Shown here: piece after piece, positions 35,585 to 46,749 of the stretch | How positions within the stretch are numbered: the stretch's first letter is position 1 | How the letters are laid out: every line of letters begins with the position of its first letter | Origin: Cryptomeria japonica | Taxonomy: Eukaryota; Streptophyta; Pinopsida; Cupressales; Cupressaceae | Assembly (NCBI RefSeq): GCF_030272615.1 | Contig: NC_081410.1 | Coordinates: 119,288,640-119,352,639 of the forward strand | DNA: 64,000 nucleotides | Direction: 5' to 3' | Translations under genes and position numbers: made by a program | Notes under the pieces: generated by a model | Database searches by the model: none | What the model was told of the DNA's origin: nothing | Seen by the model: the letters and a program-made list of their open reading frames with translations, nothing else

Positions 35585-36218
35585 TCTCCACATGCAAGGC
35601 ATCCACCCTACCTTCTCTCCATCATCTCCCTTCTATGAAATTCTCCTCATGCAAGGCATCCACCCTACCTTCTCTCCATCATCTCCCTTCTATGAAATTC
35701 TAGGTTTTTTGTTATAGCTTGAACACTTTCATCTTCTATTCTCCTATCTTTTCGTCCATGTTATCCATTCTACCTTTCCTTCATCATCTCCCTTCTATGA
35801 AATTCTATGTTTTTTCTTATAGATTGAACACTTTTATCTTCCATCTCTTATAACAAAAACTATTCATTCCTCCCACTCTTCAATATTTTTGCATCACTTT
35901 GAAGTAGATGTTATTTACTATCATTAACGAAAAGATGTCATTCTAATATGCGCATTAGTGTTCATCTTCTATCTCTTATGAAAAAACTATTCATTCCTCC
36001 TACTCCTTAATACTCTTGCATCACTTTGAAGTCCATCATATACTATCACTAATACAAAGATATCACTCTAATATGTGCACTAGTGTTCATCTTCTATCTC
36101 TTATAAGGAAACTATTTGAATTCCTCCTCTTACTCCTTAATACTCTTGCATCACTTTGAGGCCCGTCGTATACTATCATTAAAACAAATATATCACTCTA
36201 ATATGTGCACTAGTGTTA
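35585..36218 (+). repeat. Two short tandem-repeat families
   Basis: First, a 60-bp unit (ATGCAAGGCATCCACCCTAC through CTATGAAATTCT) is present twice in tandem at about 35590-35705, with a diverged third copy near 35760-35810. Second, a 120-136-bp unit (starting near ATCTTCTATCTCTTAT and ending ATGTGCACTAGTGTT) is present three times at about 35831-35961, 35962-36082 and 36083-36218. The 82-codon frame at 35469-35717 is a by-product. Confidence 0.85.
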
Positions 36219-37451
36219 AGATGTTCTCGGGGAGATTTTGATCTTGGTCCTCAACATGAAAACCAAGTGATCCTAGCAATTGACCATAATCCTTTTGATG
36301 ACTAAATTATTAGGTTTTACATTACTTTTTTACTTTTTTTTTGACAAATCATCATCACCAAAAGTAGTGCTTGATTCCATTCACACAAAAAAAGTAGTAA
36401 ATTTATTTTGAATTTAAAAAAAAATTATTAAACTAAAAGAGAGAATCCATGTCAAGCTATCACATGCACACTCACACTCATCGAATTATTTGACATTATA
36501 TTGATATGCTACATATTTTGAAAACATGTGACTTTAAACATTTAACAAAAATATTAAAATTAATTCTTCTTTCCACTAGAGGAAGAGTACCAGTAACCAT
36601 TCATGTTCCAATAATCATTCACTCCTTGCACACCCAACCCCACAATTACTAACTTTAAAAAAACTCAAAACAAATAACTAAAAGCCCATTTATAAATTTC
36701 ACATGTATCAATAGCCGCTCATTTTTTAGCATTTTTCGACCATAATTGGTGCATTTGTGCACCTTCTTTGGTACCCATAGCACACCACTACTTGGGCATT
36801 TGTGCATAAGTATTGTCAATTTTAAGTGCACATTTATTAAGGCATCTTTAAGCAAGTATCTAACGACACTTTGAAATGTGTACTTTTTGACCCTTTCGCG
36901 CATAATGGATCCCACGACGTGCATCATTACTACCCAGAAGCCAAAACAATAGTTATAAGCAATTAAGTTGCATCCAGACACAACCAAAAAAAATTGTCAA
37001 AATCTGATGTATCGTATAGAATCTATGGGCGCATGAAGTTAGTTGTAATGGCTACTAGTACAGTTCCCCTACACAAATTTTGGGTTCATACTGAATTTTT
37101 TTTGTTAAAAACAACTAGATGTCCCACCAACACCACTATGTAGATTTTTTAGCAAACAAATAGTAATTCTAGTTTTACAAATAAACTACACTAAATTATT
37201 ATTTTTTAAATAGTCATGAACTACACTAAAATACCTACATTTCATTAGTTTAGTCTTTTAAAAATTGTTCAACAAATATATTAATATTAGGTAGCAGTTA
37301 AAAAGTTATACTTATGTTGCTCATTTTCTTTATAAAAGAATGACCCAACTTTTTGTTTAAGCAACATCAACATTGAGCATCAATGTAAATTGGTGAAAGT
37401 CCACCAGAATCTAAATTTGAATGCGTAAAGTTCATGTTTACCTCACGACCA
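36219..37451. other. Anonymous AT-rich sequence
   Basis: A minus-strand frame of 110 codons (36655-36987) has no recognised domain. Nothing else seen. Confidence 0.4.
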
Positions 37452-37459
37452 CAACCTAA

Positions 37460-37624
37460 GCGGTCGCAGCTATTCTGGCTCCAAAACGGACCTTTCATAC
37501 AGCATGATAGCGACGTGTTAGTCAATCGCAGTCGTTTATTGCAAAATCGACGGTGTAAAACGCACGACTAACACGTGTCTTAGTCAATCTTTATTGTCGT
37601 TTTGGAGCCAGAATAGACGTGCCC
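37460..37624. mobile_element. 165-bp inverted-repeat element with 8-bp target duplication (hAT-type MITE candidate)
   Basis: The arms CTATTCTGGCTCCAAAACG (37470-37488) and CGTTTTGGAGCCAGAATAG (37598-37616) are exact reverse complements. Inner arms GACGTGTTAGTCA and GACTAACACGTGTC add a second stem. CAACCTAA flanks the element on both sides (37452-37459 and 37625-37632), the 8-bp duplication length typical of hAT elements. It has no coding capacity. Confidence 0.75.
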
Positions 37625-37632
37625 CAACCTAA

Positions 37633-39129
37633 CCTAGATCATGGGAGGTGAAAGGTATACGGAAATATGTGCATTTGTATGTATGAAATGTAAAGATAGG
37701 TAAAATGTATTGAGATATGTTTGCATATAGATAAGGTAAGTGGTGCATTTCCATAAATTTGTGTAATAGATAAGTAGGTGGACAGAACAAGGTATAGACG
37801 TTCACAAAAAATTACATCATTTGCCAATATTTAATGTATCAAGGAACTTTCCTCTTGAAACAAGTACAAAATCAAATGGGAACTAGCATTAGTATGCAAA
37901 TTCCACCATTACATTTCTTTGATCTTTAGTGGCAATTTTTTATCAAATGATAAACTGTTCAAATCGAAGCCTCTACTTTTCAGGAATAGGACAACCTATA
38001 AAGAGAACTAATTTGTCATATTTGTACAAAAACAAAAAAAAAGTGCTAGTTAAATTATCCAAGTATTATTTTGTTAAATTTTTAATTAAATTTTTTCACC
38101 ATAGTAAAAAATGCATGATTGAAGCCTAATCACCTAAATTTAATAATATTATTATAATTCTTAATCATATTTTCTATTAATATTATGTTCTTGCTTATTT
38201 TGGGGGCTATAGATATCACTATCACTACTAAATTTCAACTTGCTTTGGGGGTTATATTTACTTTGAAATGATCATTGGTGGGATTTGCCATTTTAGAAAT
38301 ATATAATTGATTTAAGATCATTAGTTATCCACATTCCATAGTAGTTAGATATTGTTGCTTTTGGTTTAGATTGTGTATTTTTTTTGCATCAATAAAAAAA
38401 AAAAAAAAAAAAAAAACATTTCGGATCACACTATGTGATCCATCATCAAGATGATAGAAATCTCATGGGGTAGAAAGATAGATTGTTGCAAATCTAAAGA
38501 GGCTAAAAAGAGGGTTAGTGGAGTGAGAAGATGTTGCACTACAAGTGAGAGAGACAAGAAGGAAAATTAATAAAATAAATATTGGGCAATAATTAATTTT
38601 TCAAGAATTGTGTTGTGACCCCTAGTGTTGGCTAAGTTATCGATAAACCTCATAGTCATGTGATATCAAAAAAATTGTTGAACAATGAACATGAATATAT
38701 ATGTCTCCTTTACTATCATGGCGTCTAAAAGTTAGCACATGCAAGGCCTCAGATCTAATGATTATCAAGAATATGATTATCTTAGATTTTGTGTACTAAT
38801 ATTATTTTTAAATTTTGAATAGATAAGAAATTGAGACCTTATATACAACATATGATAGGTATTTTCTTTATTAGACAATAGGCTTTATGTGTGGGGTTTT
38901 AAGTCCATAAAAACTCAATTTCCACTAGAAAATTGTCATCCTTTTATTGATGAAAAATTAAACTGTAATTCGAAGAAATAGAAATGGTAAATGTCAGATA
39001 ACCATATATAAAACAAAACAAAAAACAAAGCCTTCTCATTCTCATGCATAGCCAGTAGTTGGGTAATTATTTTTTATTATTTTTTCTGCATGTGTTTGCT
39101 ATGACCTAAAACCCCCATTGTGTTGTAAA
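37633..39129. other. Anonymous sequence with a poly(A) run
   Basis: A 24-25-base A run at about 38392-38416 follows TTTTTTGCATCAAT, suggesting the 3' tail of a retroposed copy (LINE-like) on the plus strand ending there; no coding motif was recognised upstream. Just after it GGATCACACTATGTGATCC (38422-38440) is a palindrome with a relative near 22352. Frames at 37639-37827 and 37929-38129 are not genes. Confidence 0.4.
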
Positions 39130-39880
39130 CAAATTTTGTTTGAATTAAAAACCACAAAATGTCAATAATCAAGGACTTGACATACCACATCCTTCATAAC
39201 TGACCCAACTCTAAGAGGTAAGGTGATTGTGCCCTTGGATGAGTTTTCTTCATCATCATATGCTTTTATGGTGATTCCATGTGTAGAATTTATAACCTTT
39301 TCAAAATATCCTAATTTTTTAATAGTGCTAAATGTACAAATGTTCAGACCGGATCCTCCATCTAACAGAACTCATTTTATTTGGTTTTTATAGATAAAGG
39401 CTTCAATATGTAGAGGTTGATTATGAGACTGGGTTATGGAGGCATCATCGGCTTTTGTAAATGTGAGGGTATGTGGAATAGAAAGGTATCCCACCATGGC
39501 TTGAAACTAGTCCATGTTCATATCAGTGGGTACGGAAGTTTCTCTCAAAGTCTTATCAAGGATGGCCTTATGTGTGGGGGATATGCGTAAGAGCTCAAGG
39601 ATGGAGATGAGGGCAGATGTCTTCCCTAACTGATCTACAAGGTCATACTCATTCTTTGTGGATGATGAGGTTGTGGTCTTGGATGGAACGCCTTGCAAGG
39701 TGAATTTACCTCGATGGGTTGTGACATTACATTCAAAGGTTTCATTTTTAGAAGATGAGGAAGATGGTCCAATTCCTTTTAAGACAACCTTACTCCTTTG
39801 GGTAGGACCTTCGGGAGTTTTATCCTTGATGATGATGGTTGAAACATGATTGTCCATTGAAATGTGATTGATAGTCGTGT
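39130..39880 (-). mobile_element. Fragment of another Ty3/gypsy element, gag end and protease
   Basis: On the minus strand the piece reads LGKTSALISILELLRISPTH and, further down, WVLLDGGSGLNICTFSTIKK, a retropepsin-like aspartic protease context as found in Tat/Athila-like plant elements. It stops exactly at the LTR boundary of the large element (39881), so the large element appears to have inserted into it. It is a broken fossil of which only this part is present in the window. Confidence 0.65.
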
Positions 39881-40925
39881 TGACGACTGTTTTGACACCC
39901 CCACCAACAGTCAGGTGGCCAATGTGAACACTCACCACCTCTCCTGAAAAGTAACGAGTTTGGGAAAACTCACTACTCTAAGGTCTCTATAGTCGGGTCT
40001 CGACGATGATGAGCAGCCCAATGGTTGATATGGTTGTACCTGTCAAGGGGTCTGCTGGTAAGACTAGCTCTCGCTGATTATGGATAATTGCACTACCTTT
40101 CTTTTTGTATTTTTATGGTTTAAGATTCTCTTGGAAATAAAATGTGAAGCGTAAAGGGAAACAAGGAAATAACAATAAAGACCAATATAATAACAACTTA
40201 ATGAACTACTCAATTAGTTCCCTGCAATCCAGGCAATTATCAAATATTATCCAAGTTAGCATTCAACAACGGACCTCCAAAAAACCTCCAAAATCATCAA
40301 TTTCACAAATCTATGGAAATAAAATCATCAACAATATGGCATATCACAATAATTCGCATACACCACTAATGTGCGCAATATGATTCTTAAAGTGACAGAA
40401 AAAAATATTAAACCACATTGCTAACTCCAAATAATAGATGTTGCCAGATTACATAGAACAATTTGGTAGAATATGAATGTAGATCAAGCAATCTACGAGT
40501 TGCTTCCCATATTAATCTCAATGAATGTATAACAAAAATAACTCAAACTTCTTAACAATCTGCAAAATATTCTAAAATCTCTAAGTAGGCCACAAATCAT
40601 CAATTTGGGACCCTTACAAATGAATACAACTTCTCAATTTATAGAAGTTCTCTACCCTATTATCTAGGAAATAAACCTACCCTAAATTAAGAACTAAAAT
40701 TAGGAGTCACAGTTAACTTGCAAGTTTCTGCCTCGACACTCCACTTAATAACTACGAAACGGAGATTGCATGAGCACTACGAAGACCTTGCTGGGTGAGC
40801 CACGTTTTCGTAGCCATGCAGAATTTCTATCAAAATTGGAGCTTGAGTAGGAACTACAACTGAAAATACAAGTTTAAAGATCTATGAAAAAGCTTTGCTA
40901 TTTTAAGCAATTGTGCCTTTATCCC

Positions 40926-43900
40926 TTATTCCTTGGCAAAAGATCTATAATTATCTATTATGCATGCAACTTCTTGAGCAGGAGGATCAGCTACATGTTT
41001 AACTCTAAATTTATATTTCTTCAAAAATTCATCTGCATGCTTCTTTCCTTCCTCTGACTCCTTCACCATGCCTGCCACCCCCTGACATTGAGTAATTAGA
41101 TATGTATACCTATCCATGATGGCAACATCAAACTGGGTCAAAGGTCCAAGGTGTTGAGCCTCATATGCTTCCCATCAATCCAAAACTTTTGGTTGCTCCA
41201 TTATTCCTATATCAGCTAAGCTAAGGCTAAAGGGTCCTAGCATATCTTTTACAAAGCTCTCATATGACAAAATTTCCTTGAGGGGGTCCCGAATCTCCAT
41301 CATATCCTTGATATATTGCTGAAGCATTTCAATCTTCAGCTCCAACATGTACACATATGACTACAAGTTTTCGTAATTGTCACCCCCTAAAAGGTCTTCC
41401 TCCATTTCCGTCTCTTCCCCTAGTTGCAATATCTTCTTCAAAACTTGGAATTGTTTGGTGAAAATGTTTGACTTTTGTTCCCATTATGTGGAACAAGAAG
41501 CCAAAGCTCCACCTACCTGTACAACCTTACGATACATCTCCATAGTATCTCACAAAAATAATCTTATTTTGGCTGCTGCATTTACTTGGGCCCATGACTT
41601 GGCTGCAGCGGCCACCCGTCTCACCTCCATTAACGCTTTTACTTCTTCCTCTGGCAGAGATGAGGTAGATGGCAGGTCATCAGTTCTGCACGAGTCTGAT
41701 GGTTTTCTCATTTCAAATAGCAGTTGCTCATATTGTCCTAGTTGTGCTTTGAGTTCCATGTTGGAAGTATGCTCCTTCTCTACACGTCCTCTGACGACGC
41801 TCATGGCTAACTCCAAAATATCTAGCTCCCCCCCACTTGATTTGTTTGCCCAAATTTATCTGGGATATTTGATATCTCAGAGAATCTTGTCCCTCTGCCT
41901 GGGATGGAACTGCCACATCTGCAATCACTTCACTGGAACTAGTTTTCAATAGGCGATGAACAGTTTTCAGCTTCTTAACCTTTGGTGGCTCCTCGGTGAT
42001 TACTTGTTGTAGAGTGACCTTAGGGAGCTTTTCTTTTCTCTTTTTCTTCCGAAAGGTAAACTCCAGCAATTATGATATATTTTCATCCCTGTCACCTTGA
42101 TGTGACACTATATCTACAGTCATGATATGGACCTCTGCTTGCTCCTCTACTTCGTCTCTTACTTCTTCTTTTGTTTGCCCAGGGTCTTGAGGTGGCATAA
42201 TTTGACGAGCTAGATTGGTTTGGAGAGCTTTTTGCTTATGTAACTCTCCTAGCTTGCCACTAACCTCCTCATTAAATGCCATTTCTTCGTCACCTTCCTC
42301 TGTTTCCCCTTGCCCAACTACTATATCCTTAAGAAGGTCCTCTTGATCTTGAGGGGTTAGAATCAGTCTTTCATTCAATATGTCTTATGCCTCATCTCAT
42401 TCTTTCTCACCTTCCAGCGATTGTTGTTGCTCAAGGTCTTCTTCCTCCTGATCTGAATTGGACTCGATGTTTCTAATTTTCATTCCTTCAGTGGTAGACC
42501 TGAAGCCTTGCACTTCGGGCTGTCCTACGAGTATATTGACTAGTGGTGGTACAGGGGCACTAGTGCTTGGAGCCTGTGTGGCATCTGTTGAAGGTGGCTG
42601 AGTGGGTATCTCCTCAATAATTTCTATATTTTATTCTTTCTCTTGGGTACCTTCTCCTTCAGTGTGCCTTATAGGAATCCTCGGTGGGAGAACTTGGCAA
42701 GTGGTGCCGCTCCCAATCCATCGGTCACTCCCAGGTCCGTTGCCTTCTTTAATAATTCAAACTCCCTCATCTTTTCTTGGAGTTTCTTGAGTAAGCCCTC
42801 AGTACTTTCTTGAGGTTTGTCTTCTTCTCCTGGATTGGTGGACATATTTTGCCTCGAGGCTGACCTTGTCTTTCAAGCGTACTCCATATGGCCCCTTGAC
42901 TGAGGTACCTTTGAAGTGGATTCCTTCTATTTCACCTTTGAGACACTAGGCCTTACCCTATGGCCTAACCATTGCTTGGTCCTATTGACGACCACTTGGG
43001 AGACCTTTTCCATAGTTGTGTCTTCACTTGCAGACCATTTTATTGGGGAGAGGGGCCTTTTATCTATCCCTGGTTCCCTATAAAATGGATCAAGTAAGCC
43101 CCCATCATCCCTAAGGTCTTTAGGGAGGTTAGTCTCAATTCCGAAATCTCTTACCTGTAGCACAGATAACCTGTTATAGCTCTTCTCTCTAACCTCAAAA
43201 TTGTCTTGCAAGTTGGCCCAAAAGTCCTCTAAGCTGGGCTTGTGCCCCTCATATGCCTTAGGCATAGCTTGTTTAAGTTTCCCGTAGGGATCATAAAATT
43301 CCCTAGGATGATCATATTCCTTCAAGTTTAAATCTTGAAGCTCTTGTTCTACCAATTTTGCTACTTGTATCTTATAACATGCAAAGTACCCAATAGATAC
43401 TGAGAAATCGTTACCTACTTTATGTTTTGATGACAGAAGTGACTGGAGGCCTACAAGCTGCCTTACATATTCCAGCAAAATTCCTATCATTACAATATCG
43501 GGGCAGCAACATTAGGTTCCCTATGAATCCACTGACCCTGATGTAAGTAGAGCGTGGGTTTTAGATGAACCAACATGCCCACTCTCGGATGATGGCCATG
43601 GCCTCCGGGCTAATCTGATATCCTACATCTCCTGTTAATTTGAGTATTATTGGGAAAACGAAGGCATCATTAACTCTCTTGAAATGAGCCTTTGCATTGG
43701 CTAGAGTGAGTTGGGAATAATACTTCCATACCCTATTTTGTCCTTCCTCCTCCCCCAGTTGACCTTCTACCTGTAGCCCTAGAAACTTTCCATCTCTAGC
43801 ACCTACCCAAATGACATATGATGTGAAAAAGAACTTTTGGGTATGTTGGACTTCTTTCATCTGTTTGCAGATATTGTCGGAGAGGATCTGTGGCCAATCA

Positions 43901-44553
43901 AAGTATTGTTTCCCTATTAAAATAGTGCTCATGAATTGGAACATCCAAGGATGAAAATGCTTGCAATCTGGCTTGCCAAAGGCCCTACTAAGCATAATGA
44001 TTATGTCTCTTTGGGGTTCTTTGAAATCTTCCCTCGGGATCTTTGTTGCCTTGAGACCCGTCTTTCTTTCTTCTTTTAACTAGTTCATATTCATGTGCCT
44101 CTTACTTGCTGATATTTTGTCATTCCATGCCTTTAAAGCCTCTTCTTGGGTTAATAAAAATATCTCCTCTCTGGTTGGGATGCCAAAAACCAACCCGAGC
44201 ATGTCAGGAGACAAGTCTATGATTGTTTTTTCCTTGTGCATCCGTGCACTTTCTAGTCTCTGGGTTGTAAAATGGGGCAATGGTCATTATGAACTCTGGT
44301 GCTTGCAATGACTGTGGAAGGCAGTAGCTTCAACTAGGCCTAATCTCTTGATTCTCCTGTGGAGGGCCTCCAAACTAGGTTTATCTAATTGAGCCTTGAT
44401 ATCCTCAATTTCAATATGATTGATTTTGATATCCGTGACCCATCTGACTTGATCATCTAACTTTGAAACATAGACCTGTCCTTGGTAATGATATTTCATG
44501 GTGGGTGGGAGTCTATCAATCTCTTTGCCTCTTTTGCTGGAGGATGAGTCCAT
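40926..44553 (-). pseudogene. Reading frame carried inside the 3' LTR
   Basis: Retroelement fossil. Minus-strand coding sequence runs through most of the LTR. It begins with a Ser-rich start (MDSSSSKRGKEIDRLPPTMK), then a globular part with SPDMLGLVFGIPTREEIFLL and FHPWMFQFMSTILIGKQYFD, and ends with a Glu/Lys-rich, probably coiled-coil half. The globular part reminds me of the plant transposon-associated ORF1 proteins of Tat/Athila-like elements, but I cannot confirm a family. The same sequence is present in the 5' LTR copy. It lies downstream of the TATA box and leader in this LTR. It is broken and has no known function here. Confidence 0.6.
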
Positions 44554-44619
44554 CTAACCACTCGAACCTGCAAGCAAAAGACAAATCCTCAGTCTTTGAT
44601 ATTAAGCATAAAAGTTGAT

Positions 44620-45540
44620 TTACTTCGGGACTTCGGGGTTCTGGGCTAGGCATAAGTGAAGAAGGCTTGAAAATTCAGGGTTTCGGGGTTCTGAGGTCAG
44701 GTGTATGCAAACAAGAATCCCGGAACTCCTTGGTTCCGGGGTTCCGGGCTCACTTGAACATGAGCCACCTGGAACTCCAGGGTTTCGGGGTTCCAGGCTC
44801 GCTAAACAGGAGCCACTCAAAACTCTGGGGTTCCGGGTTCAATTGAATGGGAAAGACCCAGAACTCTGGGGTATCGAGGTCTTGAAACGGGAAAGGCCCG
44901 GAACTCCAGGGTTCCGGGGTAGGTTAAACCTACTACCCAGAACTTCGGGGGTCTGGGCTCAAAAACTAGGGCACGCGAAAACAAAACAAAAAAAACAACA
45001 AACACAAAAAAAAATGAGGAAAGAAAATCTAATCTAGAAACCATCAACAAGGGCAAGAAAATTCACCAACCTGGTGAATCGAGATTCCCGAAAATTCCAA
45101 GGGAAGCTCGGAGGTCCGAAAGTTCACGACTTGGAGCTAGGGAGGAGGAGCTCTGAATGCACAAAATGAACTTTATAAGTCCATCATCTCTATTTATAGC
45201 TCCCCCAAGCTCATCCATACAAAATCCTTAAACACGACCTCGGGACTCCAGGGTCCCAAGGCTCAGAGCTTGACAAAAGAAAAAGAACACCCCACCCCGG
45301 AACTCCAGGGGTCCAGGGTTCCAAAGAAAGAAAAAGGAGGCTCCACCTCGAGACTCTGGGACTCCGGAGTTCCGAGGCAGAAGACGCAAAAACCTCGGGG
45401 CTCTGGGATCCTGGAGTTCCAAGGTCAAAACCAAAAAAGAACAAAGAGACCTCGGGACTCCAGGACTCCAGAGTTCCGAGCTCAAAACCAAAAGAACAAA
45501 GAGACCTTGGGACTCCGAAATTCCGAGGTCAAAAGGCAGA
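44620..45540 (-). repeat. GC-rich interspersed short repeats in the LTR leader
   Basis: A 10-25-base motif family related to GGAACTCCAGGGTTCCGGGG recurs roughly every 50-70 bases on both sides of the TATA box, about 15 or more times, in an otherwise AT-rich window. Many copies are partly palindromic (GGAAC...GTTCC). Open frames rich in Pro, Gly and Glu on both strands are by-products. Confidence 0.8.
45191..45198 (-). promoter_or_regulatory. TATA box in the giant LTR
   Basis: The minus strand reads GCTATAAATAGAG, a canonical TATAAATA. It is about 640 bases upstream of the reading frame in the LTR and about 850 bases inside the inferred LTR start, fitting a U3 promoter. Confidence 0.6.
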
Positions 45541-46054
45541 AATAAAGAAAGATGAAACAAAACAAAGGGGACCCAAATTTCGACGCAAGGAGACTAATGG
45601 GGACATAGATATGCAAGGCATAACAAATGGCGACTATCTGGGAAAAATGACTATAGGCAATTTAGAACTTCAGAATCTCTGGTTAACCTGACACCTAAGG
45701 CTATTATCATTCAAAAGGATGTATAGGAGTAAAAGATGAGTGAAGCAATGAACAAACAACCAAGAAGAAAAATAGACATGATTAACTCTTAAGTGTGTTC
45801 GTATAATTTGTTACTCCATCATTTCAATAATGCAGATAATCGGAGGAAACTAGGCACAAGCTACATAGATGAAGTCATTAACCGTGTTTCGTGCAAGGTC
45901 ATCCTGGGCATAGCTTTCCTGCCAATCAGGCATCTATAGCCCCAACAGAGATACCTCTGGTTCCCGTCAAATAGTGCTCCACTGCCAACCAGGCGTCCAT
46001 AGCCCCGGTGGAGGTTACTTGAAACACCCATTTGAGTTGCTTAAGAGGATCATT

Positions 46055-46166
<112 letters not shown>

Positions 46167-46749
46167 GAAAGCATTATAGGATATAGAGAATGACTTCTTT
46201 CTTCAATAACCTTTTAAGCAACTTTCAAACATTGAAGTTCTAAAACTGGGTTGGGAGCCACGATGGATAATATGAAACACCTTGACTTCGTATTTTTCAC
46301 TTGAAAACTAGTTTATCTGATATCTTACAAAACTTTTTGATGTACCTTAATGTGATGTTAGTGTTGAGTTTATCAAGCTAGCCTTTTCCAATTGAAAGTC
46401 AAAACTCAAATCATATTTAAACGATTATATACCACTTTGAGCGAGTATAGACAAAAGTTTCAAAATTAACCAAATGACAATGAAGTCGTAAATAGCAGAG
46501 AGTCGAAGTCTCTCAGAATTTTGCAAGATTTTATGCAAAGGATACCTTCCTTTCAGAATCTTTGGGAACAAAATATGTATATCCCGACTCAACGAACAAA
46601 AACAAACAAACAAGAAAAAACAAAAGGGAAACAAGCAACAACGCCCAAAAAAATGAAGCAAAATAAAAAGAAAACAACTAACTACTATATACAACAAGTC
46701 AAGCTTCATTGAGGATTTAATCAAAGTAATGCTTGAGGAACTGACCATT

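Larger units (their letters stand above)
39881..46052 (-). repeat. 3' LTR of the giant element, about 6.2 kb
   Basis: The low end is fixed by comparison with 53536: homology starts at TGACGACT in both copies. The high end is inferred: on the minus strand a long GA tract ending GAGAAGAAA is followed by TGATCC at 46052, as a polypurine tract followed by an LTR start. It contains a TATA box (45191-45198), a repeat-rich leader and a long reading frame. The outer 2 kb cannot be checked against the other LTR inside this window. Confidence 0.65.

Noticed and set aside
36655-36987. 110-codon minus-strand frame as a gene
   Set aside because: No recognisable domain, AT-rich surroundings, no splice or promoter support.
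38392-38416. Poly(A) run as the tail of a processed gene copy
   Set aside because: No gene-like sequence was recognised upstream, and no flanking duplication; noted only as a possible LINE-type tail.
44620-45560. Pro/Gly/Glu-rich open frames on both strands
   Set aside because: By-products of the GC-rich repeat field in the giant LTR; both strands are open because of the repeat composition.
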